Below are positions 34,649 through 43,477 of a stretch of DNA of 64,000 nucleotides, piece by piece (the stretch's first letter is position 1; each line of letters starts with the position of its first letter). The position numbers were made by a program, and so were the translations under genes. The notes beneath the pieces were generated by a model that was not told where the DNA came from, searched no databases, and saw only the letters and a program-made list of their open reading frames with translations. The DNA is from Ruminococcus sp. zg-924 (GTDB lineage: Bacteria > Bacillota > Clostridia > Oscillospirales > Acutalibacteraceae), in assembly GCF_024433635.1 (NCBI RefSeq), contig NZ_WNJZ01000013.1:22558-86557 (forward strand), read 5' to 3'.

Positions 34649-36718
34649 CTATTTTTGCTCACCACCATTCCGATAAACTCTCGGCTGCATTGGTCGAGTC
34701 TGAGGCTTTTGAGCTTTCTGCTGCTCCATTACGCGCTTATTTCCGTTGCTTGATTTTGAGTCATCTTTTTTATCAGACTTCTTTTTTGAGGCAGGCGGTT
34801 TCATCTCTTTGTTCTCAGCAGGATGACTTGCCTGTTCGAATGGTACGTCTTTATTCGCTCTTGTCGCTTTTAGGTTACCTCCTGATGTTTTGTCATCAGA
34901 TTTATCTTTCGCTGCCGTTAATAAATCCAGACGATATTTCTTAATTATAGCATCTGTGAGTTCCTTCTTTTTAGCATAATGCACCTCACGGTTTCCGTGT
35001 TCCTCTATTGAGAACGGAGTCTCGAAACTGATTCCCCATTTGAAGAACAGCTTTAGCTTAACCTTCATTGGATGCTCTGCTGTTTTCATCACTACAAAAG
35101 TTCCTTTAGGAAGGTTCTTGAGTTCGTCTGATGTCATTAAAGGACGTTCAATCATCTGTACTGATTGCGAGGGGTTATCCTTACTCCTGCTGACAGACCC
35201 CGACATTACTGTTCTGGAACCAAGGGCTTTTGAGAGTATTTCTGCAGAGGTACTGTTCGGAGCGAAACCACCGAAAATTGTGAGCTGAGTATTATCGATA
35301 ATGACATCCGCACCCTCTTTTCCGTAGTTCTTTTCAAGCTGTGCAAAGGACTGAATAATGGGAACTATCTGTAACCTTCGGGATCGGGATGCGGAAAACA
35401 TCATCTCTGCCGATTCAATCTTCGGCAGAGTGCCAAACTCATCGCAGTAGAACACACAGCGATTCTTGAGCTTGCCGCCGTTCTCATCCGCTACAGCGAG
35501 TATCTCTCGGTAGAGCTGTTGGATAATCAGCGACACCATAAAGAATTTACCGGGATCTTCCTCTGGCATAACAATGAAGATGGCTGACTTCTCATTACAG
35601 AATTTCTCTGCGTCAATCTCCGTATCAAAACAGAGAAGCTGCTCTAACTCTGAGTCCAGAAAAGCGCTTAGTCTGGAAAGTGCGGTTGACATTACCGATA
35701 CCATCGTATCTTCTGCTGTTGTCAGCGCGGCACCGGCAAACCACTTTGCCTTATGATTTTCGGGAAGTAAATCCATAACTTGCTGAAACTGATTCTTGCC
35801 TTTCTTGTTAGATGGAGCCAGTAATTCTTGAATAATCTTGTATACGGAAACGATGTGTCTTTCGCTTGGCTTACAGAATTCCGCTACGAGCAGGATTGTC
35901 GCTGTGAGTAAACCCTCGGCTGAATCATAGAAGTATGCATTCTGTCCGTAAGAAGCAGAATCACCGCCCGACATAATAATTGTCTTGGCTATAATCTTGG
36001 CGTACTTCTCCGCTTTTGCCTTATACACAAGCTTCATCGGCTCTGTCTTAAACATATCCGTATACTTGTTAACAAGGTGAAGGAGATTGTTGCCATTGGA
36101 GCGAGTTGGATTTCTCAAATCAATTACGGAGATATTGTAGTCGTAATATTTTGAGGCAATTTCTCCATAGTTTCGTACTACATCTCCTTTCGTATCCGTA
36201 CTGAGGAAAGACATTCCTGTGGCACACGCATATTCGATACACGGGTACAGCCAGAATGCTGTTTTACCGACACCCGCCGCACCAATCATCAGTGCGTGTA
36301 CATCTCCTGTATCCACCATTGCTGTGGTAGTGCCTTTTTGAATCGGCTGTGGAATGTATTTCTTGTTCTTCTTTCTGCGGAATTGGTTTCTCAGCTTTCT
36401 GAGTCTGTACCACACTCTGCGGAGAAAGTTTGTAAAAATAATCAGCCTGCGATTTTTACAACCAACTACTATTCCCTGCTCCTTTGGTCTGGCTTTTGGA
36501 TCTGTTCTCCACTTATCCGGCTCATAGTTAATGTGCGTATAGATTCTACGAATTTCTTTCTTCGTTGCCCACCGAGCCGTACCATGCTGTCCGTGACCGA
36601 CTGTCTTGTCCTTAATGTTGTTAAGGTTATATCGGTTGGACAGCGACATTACCACAGCAAAGAAAAGAAACAATGCACCGACTGCTATAATCAGTGTGCC
36701 GACACCTGATGGTAACAT
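34649..36718 (-). CDS. VirD4/TraG coupling protein of the conjugation system
   Basis: 689 residues; ATG at 36718 with GGAGT upstream. A membrane helix lies at 8-25, then GQHGTARWATKKEIRRIY, typical of Tn1549-type coupling proteins. Walker A is IGAAGVGKTAF with Lys152; Walker B is CVFYCDEFGTLP near 420; IIQSFAQLEKNYG carries the sensor. The last 80 residues are Lys/Ser/Pro-rich and disordered. It links the relaxosome to the type IV channel and drives DNA through it. Its start lies 28 bases inside the end of the DUF3991 gene. Only one clear N-terminal membrane helix is visible, where relatives often have two. Confidence 0.9.
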   Translation of the reverse strand: MLPSGVGTLIIAVGALFLFFAVVMSLSNRYNLNNIKDKTVGHGQHGTARWATKKEIRRIYTHINYEPDKWRTDPKARPKEQGIVVGCKNRRLIIFTNFLRRVWYRLRKLRNQFRRKKNKKYIPQPIQKGTTTAMVDTGDVHALMIGAAGVGKTAFWLYPCIEYACATGMSFLSTDTKGDVVRNYGEIASKYYDYNISVIDLRNPTRSNGNNLLHLVNKYTDMFKTEPMKLVYKAKAEKYAKIIAKTIIMSGGDSASYGQNAYFYDSAEGLLTATILLVAEFCKPSERHIVSVYKIIQELLAPSNKKGKNQFQQVMDLLPENHKAKWFAGAALTTAEDTMVSVMSTALSRLSAFLDSELEQLLCFDTEIDAEKFCNEKSAIFIVMPEEDPGKFFMVSLIIQQLYREILAVADENGGKLKNRCVFYCDEFGTLPKIESAEMMFSASRSRRLQIVPIIQSFAQLEKNYGKEGADVIIDNTQLTIFGGFAPNSTSAEILSKALGSRTVMSGSVSRSKDNPSQSVQMIERPLMTSDELKNLPKGTFVVMKTAEHPMKVKLKLFFKWGISFETPFSIEEHGNREVHYAKKKELTDAIIKKYRLDLLTAAKDKSDDKTSGGNLKATRANKDVPFEQASHPAENKEMKPPASKKKSDKKDDSKSSNGNKRVMEQQKAQKPQTRPMQPRVYRNGGEQK

Positions 36719-37611
36719 AGCTGTCCACTCCTTTCATCATAATTTAACCATTCCTCGTTCCAGTCCTTGAAGTGCGGAGTGAGGATTTTGTATTGTATTC
36801 CCATTTCTTTCAGTTTTTCTGAAATTCTGCGATTTGCCTTGTGTCCGGCTTTATCGTTATCCATGCAAAGATAAACCATCTTGAGATTTGGATTATCTTT
36901 TAGGCATTGAAAAAGCACCCTGTCCGAAACTGAGCAGGATGCCGCATAGGTGTGATTGTACCAATTTTTCTTGTGCATGGATATAAACGAAAGCATATCT
37001 ACGGGAGCCTCAAACAGAAAAATCTTGTCTGATTTCCCATTCCAGTGAAAGCTGTATTCGGGGATGCTTCCGGACACATTTCCCTTGAAGGAGCTACCTG
37101 ACAGCGTTCCGCGCTTGTGGAAGTGTCGAGGCTTTCCTTTAGGATCGTATCCTACAAACACCGCATTGTGGTATTCTTTATCCTCATAAATCATCTTATT
37201 GTGAATGAAAGCATTGAGAACATCTCGGTCAATACAACGATTCAAAAGCAAGTAGGCATAAGTTCTTCTCATGTCCGAGTTTGGCTTGGGAGGTTTCAAC
37301 TCCTTCGGCTTCTTATCAGCAGAAAAAGAATGAATGATTTGACCGCCGTTCTGATTGAGAAGGAAAGCAACCGCATCGGGATAGTCTTTGTTGTAATACC
37401 TTCTGATAAAGTCAATCGCATCACCGCCCTGCTGCTCGTACTGATTAAACCACACATTTCCTCTGACAGTCACCTTTTCGGATCCATCTCGCCACTCATA
37501 TTCCGATCCTGACCGCTTGAGCTTCTCTCCCTGATTTCTGAGGAATTGCACGAGGTCTGTGTTTCTCGCTCGTTCTTTTTGCTCTTTTGTGAAATAATTA
37601 AAACTTGACAT
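36691..37611 (-). CDS. DUF3991/TOPRIM primase-like protein
   Basis: 306 residues; ATG at 37611 with AGGAG upstream. The N-terminal part (DLVQFLRNQGEKLKRSGSEY and GDAIDFIRRYYNKDYPDAV) is a DnaG-like zinc-finger region that has lost its cysteines. The C-terminal half has the TOPRIM signature: KIFLFEAPVDMLSF with the Glu, and VYLCMDNDKAGHKA with DxD. Such proteins occur beside relaxases in Firmicutes ICEs and are thought to prime or process the transferred strand. The end overlaps the coupling-protein start by 28 bases. Confidence 0.8.
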   Translation of the reverse strand: MSSFNYFTKEQKERARNTDLVQFLRNQGEKLKRSGSEYEWRDGSEKVTVRGNVWFNQYEQQGGDAIDFIRRYYNKDYPDAVAFLLNQNGGQIIHSFSADKKPKELKPPKPNSDMRRTYAYLLLNRCIDRDVLNAFIHNKMIYEDKEYHNAVFVGYDPKGKPRHFHKRGTLSGSSFKGNVSGSIPEYSFHWNGKSDKIFLFEAPVDMLSFISMHKKNWYNHTYAASCSVSDRVLFQCLKDNPNLKMVYLCMDNDKAGHKANRRISEKLKEMGIQYKILTPHFKDWNEEWLNYDERSGQLCYHQVSAH

Positions 37612-37688
37612 TACTTCTCCTATACATCAATCTTTTAGTCATAAGTTTGTCTTTCTATCTTTCTGTTGTAGTTATCTTACTTTGGGTT

Positions 37689-37743
37689 GTTATACCACTC
37701 CTATCATCATGACAGGACGGTCCTATCACCGAGTAGGTATAAC
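37689..37743. repeat. Inverted repeat behind the relaxase gene
   Basis: gttatacc at 37689 and its exact complement ggtataac at 37736 flank a 39-base loop holding a smaller hairpin (aggac/gtcct) and two tcctatca copies. It lies in the 158-base gap between relaxase and DUF3991 genes. Could be a protein-binding site or a secondary oriT-like element. Confidence 0.4.
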
Positions 37744-37769
37744 TGCCCCTTGTTAGTAAGCTATATTTT

Positions 37770-40676
37770 TTAATGAAGTCCGAGACCGAACTTCTTATCG
37801 TCAATTTTCTGACGAGTTTTTCTCTCGGTTTTGATTCTTCCGCGCCGTCTGTTCTGCTCAATCTGATTTTGTATGATTCTGCTAAGATGGTGCAGGAGCG
37901 ATAAAGAACACATCGCTGCGGACGGACTTCGTCCTTTGCTGTGGCTGTTCAAGAGTTGCAAAGCATAGGGATTGCCATTCTTGGCAGATTCAATCAAATA
38001 TTCATAGGCAAGTTCCATATTCTTTTCAACGCCGTTGCCGTACAAATACAGCTTTCCGAGCTGATATTGGGCATAAGCATTTCCCTTTTCCGCTGCCGCT
38101 TTCAAATAGAATACCGCCTTGTCTGTATCCTGAATCTCGTTTAGATAAATCTTACCAAGCTGATAGGCTGCATACTCGTTGTCGACTTCAGAAGCTCTCT
38201 CAAAGTGATAAACGGCTCTATTAATATCTTGAGGTATTACATCTCCTTGATAGTAAAGCTTGCCGAGCAAGTATTCAGCATACTCGAAATTATCCGCTGA
38301 AAGTTCTTCAAGAAACTGTACCGCTATATCCGGGTATTGGGGAATATTCTCGCCGGACAGATATTCCTTTGCTAAAAAGTATTTGGCATACTGATTGCCG
38401 CTGTTCATTGCTCTGACCAACAAGTCAAAACCTTGTGAGACATTCTTCGGCAGATTTTCTCCTTTGAACAGTTCTTTGCCGAGAAAGTACATTGCTCTAA
38501 CATTCTCGTTATCTACCGCTGTCCACAGATATTTCAAAGCTAAATCTGTATCAACGCCAATTATTTCATCTTGCAGATAGAGTTTCCCCAAGAGAAATTG
38601 AGCATAACTGTTGCCTGCGTGAGCTGCCTTTTCAAGATAATCAACAGCTTTGATAGGATTGTAGCCGTTGTAATCCTCACGCAGATATAGCTTGCCGAGA
38701 CCGAACGCAGCATTGGTGTTCTTGAGCTTGTCTGCCATTTCAAAATACATTTTGGCTTTATCTAAGTCCACTTCCGTGCCGACTCCATTGAGATTCATTT
38801 GTCCGAGGCGGTAATAGAGCTTATCGTCAGCCATATTGTTTTCTATGGCAAGGAAACCGTTGTACGCCTTTCTGTACCACTCTTGAGCGGATGGCACATT
38901 CTTGGCAGTCCCGATTTCCTCGGTCAGCATTTGAGCAAGCTGATATTGCGCGTAGGCATTTCCTTTTTTCGCAGCGAAGGTATATAACTCAAACGCTTTT
39001 TGATAGTCTTGCTCGACTCCGTTACCATAGTAGTAGAGCGATGCCAAAGAATAAGCGGCGTACTGATTTCCTAAGTCAACTGATTTTTGAAACCATGAAG
39101 CCGCTTCAGTATAGTCCTGTTCCGTGCCGTAGCCCTGCTGATACATTTTACCGATTCGGTATTGCAGATACGCTGGCTTTTTCTCGCTTGGCAGTTTATC
39201 AAGAAATGCTTGGAGAGCTTTTGCAAAGTATTCCTCTGCCTTGTTCTCGTCCTTTTGTATGCCGAGACCATCCAAGTACATTTTGGCGAGGTCGTGCATA
39301 GCAAATCCGTTGCCTTTGTCCGCTTCAAACGAGAGTAACTCCATTGCTTTTTGAAAATCCGGCTTAACCTTCTTATTGCCATACAGATATTTTCGGGCGA
39401 GCTTGTATTCGTTAGTCCACCAACTCTTTTTGGCAAATGCTCTCTTGTCAAGTTCGTCAAAATCTAAAGATTCTGTATCAACAGCAGGCTCTTCTGCAAC
39501 CATTTCTGATTCAACAACTGATTGCTCAACTCCTATATCAATCTTCTCATCGTAGAAATCTCCTTGTTTTATTCGAAGCGCCTCCTTGATTACATGGTTT
39601 TTTATTGTTTTAAATTCTTTGTTATCCACCAAAGGGATTCTATCGGGAAGTGTGTCAGTATATGTTCGCAGCACTTCTTCCCTCTGCTCATACCAAAGAT
39701 TATACAACGCAGCGATTTTCTCGTTTTTAGAAAGTTCAATGACGATATTATCTACCATGTCCTTGACATCAGCCTTGAGGTAACCATACTGTTTTTTACC
39801 GCTAAGCTTAGAAAGTTTGTTGGAAAGCTGACGGAGTAATTCTTCTACTTTTGGATTGTCATAATCTCCGTTGTTAATTTGATTAACTATATCCTCTACA
39901 ATCGTCTTGCTATCAGATCTAAGCTTGTTTCTGCTCTTCGTCTGTTTCTGATAGATAGATACCAAGTCCTGCGCAAAGATTTGCCTCGCAAAAACAGAAC
40001 GCAGATTTTCAACTCCCTGTTCCGAAAGATATCCTTCATTGGGATTTGCAGAATATGCAATAAGGTGGATGTGAGGATGATAGGATTCATTATGAAACGC
40101 CGCATACCAACGCAGATTCTCAATATCGATTTTGAGATTACTTGCCAACGCTCCCGTCTGAGTACGAAGCATATCTCTCCACCTTGCTCCTCTGTTGAAA
40201 TCCAAGCGTTCTGCATCTTCTCGCCTTAGAGAAATGACTGCAGTCCAGATGTTTCCCTTGTGCTTATCCAATTCCTCTTGCACTTTAGTTAGCTTAACAG
40301 GCACACCGTTGTTTGTAAACAATCCGTGTCTGCCAAACTTTTCAGCACGAGGACGTGTCGCAATATATTTCGCATAGGTTTCTCTGCCTGCGATTTCATA
40401 ACTGTTATCCTCTATCGTGCGAGTAATAAATTCAGAAGCGGATCCAACCGTTTTCTTTGCCATATAGTCCTGATATTCAAGGCTGTCAGCAGAGTCGGGA
40501 AAGTCCACGAGTAACTTTTCAGTTAACTCCTGTTGTCTTGCCGTAGACGGAGCAAATCTTTGCGAGTTATCTATCTTTTCTACTCCCTCACGGGTAGCAA
40601 TGTACTTTGCATAACCGCCTGCGCTTTGCTTTCTGTCCGGCTTTAGATATTTGAATTTTGTAACAAGTTTAGCCAC
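37770..40676 (-). CDS. MobP-type relaxase fused to Sel1 repeats
   Basis: 968 residues; GTG at 40676 behind AGAAGGG. Residues 1-250 are the relaxase: AKYIATREG and ETYAKYIATRPRAEKFG, NIWTAVISLRREDAERL, and the metal-binding HNESYHPHIHLIAYS near 195-209. It nicks oriT and stays bound to the transferred strand. Residues 250-400 are helical. From about 425 to 940 there are thirteen to fifteen Sel1-like repeats (GNGVEQDYQKAFELYTFAAK, GLGIQKDENKAEEYFAKAL). The C-terminal 45 residues are very basic. I recall this relaxase group as MobP3/MobL. The Sel1 part probably docks it to the coupling protein. Sel1 repeats also abound in the cargo, but here the copies are diverged and of backbone base composition. 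Confidence 0.85.
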   Translation of the reverse strand: MAKLVTKFKYLKPDRKQSAGGYAKYIATREGVEKIDNSQRFAPSTARQQELTEKLLVDFPDSADSLEYQDYMAKKTVGSASEFITRTIEDNSYEIAGRETYAKYIATRPRAEKFGRHGLFTNNGVPVKLTKVQEELDKHKGNIWTAVISLRREDAERLDFNRGARWRDMLRTQTGALASNLKIDIENLRWYAAFHNESYHPHIHLIAYSANPNEGYLSEQGVENLRSVFARQIFAQDLVSIYQKQTKSRNKLRSDSKTIVEDIVNQINNGDYDNPKVEELLRQLSNKLSKLSGKKQYGYLKADVKDMVDNIVIELSKNEKIAALYNLWYEQREEVLRTYTDTLPDRIPLVDNKEFKTIKNHVIKEALRIKQGDFYDEKIDIGVEQSVVESEMVAEEPAVDTESLDFDELDKRAFAKKSWWTNEYKLARKYLYGNKKVKPDFQKAMELLSFEADKGNGFAMHDLAKMYLDGLGIQKDENKAEEYFAKALQAFLDKLPSEKKPAYLQYRIGKMYQQGYGTEQDYTEAASWFQKSVDLGNQYAAYSLASLYYYGNGVEQDYQKAFELYTFAAKKGNAYAQYQLAQMLTEEIGTAKNVPSAQEWYRKAYNGFLAIENNMADDKLYYRLGQMNLNGVGTEVDLDKAKMYFEMADKLKNTNAAFGLGKLYLREDYNGYNPIKAVDYLEKAAHAGNSYAQFLLGKLYLQDEIIGVDTDLALKYLWTAVDNENVRAMYFLGKELFKGENLPKNVSQGFDLLVRAMNSGNQYAKYFLAKEYLSGENIPQYPDIAVQFLEELSADNFEYAEYLLGKLYYQGDVIPQDINRAVYHFERASEVDNEYAAYQLGKIYLNEIQDTDKAVFYLKAAAEKGNAYAQYQLGKLYLYGNGVEKNMELAYEYLIESAKNGNPYALQLLNSHSKGRSPSAAMCSLSLLHHLSRIIQNQIEQNRRRGRIKTERKTRQKIDDKKFGLGLH

Positions 40677-40679
40677 AGA

Positions 40680-41090
40680 TTACAAACCCTTCTGCCAGTT
40701 ATCTGCTTCATCAAATGTAAATATCCCATTTGTCTTTTTTACTTCCTTGATACATTCACCTCGTAAGGTCTTGAGGACTTCCTTATCAACGCCGCTCTTG
40801 AAAGCGACAACATTCATTGTGATAGCGAGTTCTACCGCCAACTTAAAAATCAATTTACTGATTCTGTTATCACTTTCTCGGAACAGCGCTTCCATAGTAG
40901 ACATCAGAACTGTTGAAAGATATTGGCTGTTATCATTGTTCCTTAGAAATCCACAGTAGAACTTGATAGCCTTTTGGATGAATTCACTTTTACTTTCGCA
41001 ATTATCCTTTTCATAATTCTCATCCACCAAATCAATAGTAGACTTATTAGTATACAAAGCAAAGCGTATTTTCTTATCTGCTTTATCCAT
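40680..41090 (-). CDS. Relaxosome accessory protein candidate
   Basis: ATG at 41090 (MDKADKKIRF) with GAGGTGA seven bases upstream is chosen; an open frame extends 55 residues further up but that part is intergenic-like. 136 residues: a short ribbon strand KIRFALYTNKSTIDLVD, a helix CESKSEFIQKAIKFYCGFL and a long helical tail. This outline fits MobC-like or RHH proteins that help a relaxase open oriT. The stop lies four bases before the relaxase start. Family name not certain. Confidence 0.6.
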   Translation of the reverse strand: MDKADKKIRFALYTNKSTIDLVDENYEKDNCESKSEFIQKAIKFYCGFLRNNDNSQYLSTVLMSTMEALFRESDNRISKLIFKLAVELAITMNVVAFKSGVDKEVLKTLRGECIKEVKKTNGIFTFDEADNWQKGL

Positions 41091-41244
41091 ATTTTTCACC
41101 TCAATTTCTCTTGTCGAACAGATTTGAGTACAAAATAATGGCTTGAACATCGGCAAATCGAGTATTTCAGTCGCACAGATTGACACAAAAGTTGGTTTTA
41201 GACACACACTTTTTCTAAATCCTGAAACTCCGAAAAATGGCTTT

Positions 41245-41302
41245 GCAGTCGGCATTGCCGACTGCTGTCATCTGCGTGTGGTCGCTTCAGCGACACACAC
41301 GC
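41245..41302. other. Tandem hairpins, likely oriT
   Basis: A perfect 21-base palindrome (gcagtcggca t tgccgactgc, 41245-41265) is followed nine bases later by a second near-perfect hairpin (gcgtgtggtcgct / agcgacacacacgc, 41274-41302). Both lie in the 373-base noncoding stretch 41091-41463 just upstream of the accessory and relaxase genes, where MobP-type oriTs usually lie. The rest of that stretch shows no gene. A terminator for the gene ending at 41464 is an alternative. Confidence 0.5.
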
Positions 41303-41463
41303 TTTCTCCTGCTTTCTTTTCGACCCGTGATATTCGCACCACTTTGCCGATGATTTTGCCTTTCGTTTTATTCTGTAAATTAGCCCTGCGTTTCGTTACC
41401 TTCGTTCAAACGATTACTTTCCCGTCTGCGTTTAGAAAAGCCGACACAAGGCGAACACGGCGA

Positions 41464-42129
41464 TTAGAGGTGCATTGTACTGCCCTCGTCCTGACCTTCG
41501 CTGCTACACTGTACAATATACTTTTTAATATCCTCGTTGAACATGTTTCGTTTATCTTCTTCACTGAATCCTAACTTATGCTCCAACCTATCTATTGCTA
41601 CTCCAAGATAGTTAAGGTCACAGCCGTACATATCCACGCCATTTTTATCACGCATTTCAAGAGTACCCACTTCAAAATCGAAATGGGTTTCGCATACAAT
41701 TCTGTCATCGTTTTTCTGTGCATCCGACAGAACATTAAAGACAGGCTCGTCAATATAATCTGTGTAATCGAATCTGTCAACAAGACTGTCAAGTGACAGT
41801 TCATCCTTGATGTCATAAAGTTCATCATAATAAAGACGAGCGGCATCATATAGTGAATTAATATTTCTAGCGGTAAAGAAAACATCGTCATCCTCATCAT
41901 GAAGATGAATCAGAGCAAAACAATTTTGCTCTTTCCACTCACGCTGTTGCTCCTGCACGATATCCGCTTCAACTTTATCTTTGACTTCCTGCGGTACGAG
42001 TTCACCGTACATCCTATCAAGGTGATTAATTAACTCATTACGCAAATTTTCTTCCTCGTTACCAAACTGACCGAGAATTGCGTTGAGCTTGAATCGGTTA
42101 TAATCGAAATCAAAGTTGGTTTCAAACAT
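41464..42129 (-). CDS. ICE protein of unknown function with acidic tail
   Basis: 221 residues; ATG at 42129 overlaps the preceding stop by eight bases. Helical N-terminal part (FGNEEENLRNELINHLDRMY, LVPQEVKDKVEADIV) similar in layout to the DUF6103-like neighbour, then an alpha/beta part (FALIHLHDEDDDVFFTAR, DLNYLGVAIDRLEHKLGF). The end EGQDEGSTMHL belongs to the acidic-plus-hydrophobic tails listed under findings. No family recognised beyond frequent occurrence in such elements. Probably cytoplasmic and related to transfer control. Confidence 0.65.
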   Translation of the reverse strand: MFETNFDFDYNRFKLNAILGQFGNEEENLRNELINHLDRMYGELVPQEVKDKVEADIVQEQQREWKEQNCFALIHLHDEDDDVFFTARNINSLYDAARLYYDELYDIKDELSLDSLVDRFDYTDYIDEPVFNVLSDAQKNDDRIVCETHFDFEVGTLEMRDKNGVDMYGCDLNYLGVAIDRLEHKLGFSEEDKRNMFNEDIKKYIVQCSSEGQDEGSTMHL

Positions 42130-42373
42130 TCTCTTTCACCTCACTTTTGTTCTCACTCGGTTTTGGACGAGAAGATTTTGGTCTGCTCGGAGTCTGTGCA
42201 GAACACTTGAGATCAATAAACTCACGAACATTTGCAGGAACATATTTGGCATACAGAGTGTCAAGAGCCTTTTCAAGCTCTGACTTCACATCTATATCCC
42301 GCTGTTCCATATATAGCTTGACGGCGGAGAGTTTCTCACCGTCATACATAATACTGACATTAACTTTTTTCAT
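42122..42373 (-). CDS. DUF6103-like small ICE protein
   Basis: 83 residues; MKKVNVSIMYDGEKLSAVKL opens with a ribbon strand and KSELEKALDTLYAKYVP follows, then PANVREFIDLK. I recall this pattern as DUF6103, a small RHH-like family in Firmicutes ICEs; not verified. The C-terminal 25 residues are Ser/Pro/Lys-rich. It overlaps the next gene by eight bases and lies eight bases after the NlpC/P60 gene. Possibly a DNA-binding regulator of the transfer genes. Confidence 0.7.
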   Translation of the reverse strand: MKKVNVSIMYDGEKLSAVKLYMEQRDIDVKSELEKALDTLYAKYVPANVREFIDLKCSAQTPSRPKSSRPKPSENKSEVKENV

Positions 42374-42381
42374 TAGCTACC

Positions 42382-43464
42382 TCAATTTTTCTTACTGTTG
42401 TTTTTGTTATCGGTTTTTGAATTTGAATCTTTCTTAGTGTCGGGATTCACATATTCTATATTTGGAATCTTCAGCCACTTACTCCAACCTCTGTTTTTGA
42501 GTTGTGTTTTGACAACTCCGTAAGCAGTACCCTGTGCTTCAATAACTTCTCCATTACCGATATATACGCCGATGTGTCCGTTCATCCAAACAGCAACTCC
42601 GGGTATCTCGGGAATAGTAGAGATGTCACCGCTTTCCTTTACATTGCTCCAAATAGAATTAGCGCCGCAATCGGTAAAGCCGTTTGCACCGGAATTAATA
42701 CTTCCGTCACTCGGATTATACCAAGCGTAGGATTTAATCAATCCTATACAGTCCACAACTCTTCTTCCGAGCCATTGCTCACCGACTGTTCTCATTGGTC
42801 CGCCTGCTTCATTGCTACCAGGATAGAGACTTGCTTGCTGATTCAAATACTGTACTGTGCATACCTGACCATAGCCGCCATAGACATATCCCCATCCATT
42901 TTTGTAGGCATCCTTACACCATTGAACGAGGTCGAGGTTATTTTTCTTACTTGCGTCATAGTAGTCGGATACTGAAATCTTGGTGGAGGATACCATCTGC
43001 ATCACCTTGCTGAAATCATCATACTTCAAATCCGTTCCAAACTTTTTATTGACCGCTTTTACTAAATCATCATCGGAGATATCTTTTTTAAAACAGGAAA
43101 CAAAGTTTTTGACAAAATCTTTTTCTTTGGATTTATCGGACAAAGCAAACACGTATATAACTTCGGCTTGCGTGTTGTAGGATGATAACTTTTTCATTTT
43201 AAGTTCTTCCTCTACTTTCGTCATCGTTTCATTTATCAGCTGAATTCTCTCATCATTCTCTTGCTGAGCTACTTGGGTAATCTGACTTTGAAGGGATTGA
43301 GTATCAATATCCATCCCTCCGCTTAACAACGATACAATTGCAATTACAGGCATAAAGATAACCAACAGAATAATCAGAATTACCATACCTACCTTTTTCA
43401 AAGCTTTCGGATTGGTAAGAATAGCGATTACAATTTTCTTTAGGGCTGCGCCCACTGTTGCCAT
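42382..43464 (-). CDS. NlpC/P60 peptidoglycan hydrolase of the transfer apparatus
   Basis: 360 residues; ATG at 43464 with AGGGGGG upstream. One membrane helix at 25-48 anchors it with the rest outside. A helical region spans 55-165. The NlpC/P60 domain (180-340) has Cys239 in RRVVDCIGLIKSYAW and His297 in WMNGHIGVYIG, with GEVIEAQGTAYGV after it. These enzymes cut peptide links in the cell wall so that the conjugation channel can pass, the role CwlT/TcpG has in related elements. The last 20 residues are Lys/Asn/Ser-rich. Confidence 0.85.
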   Translation of the reverse strand: MATVGAALKKIVIAILTNPKALKKVGMVILIILLVIFMPVIAIVSLLSGGMDIDTQSLQSQITQVAQQENDERIQLINETMTKVEEELKMKKLSSYNTQAEVIYVFALSDKSKEKDFVKNFVSCFKKDISDDDLVKAVNKKFGTDLKYDDFSKVMQMVSSTKISVSDYYDASKKNNLDLVQWCKDAYKNGWGYVYGGYGQVCTVQYLNQQASLYPGSNEAGGPMRTVGEQWLGRRVVDCIGLIKSYAWYNPSDGSINSGANGFTDCGANSIWSNVKESGDISTIPEIPGVAVWMNGHIGVYIGNGEVIEAQGTAYGVVKTQLKNRGWSKWLKIPNIEYVNPDTKKDSNSKTDNKNNSKKN

Positions 43465-43477
43465 ATGCTATCCCCCC

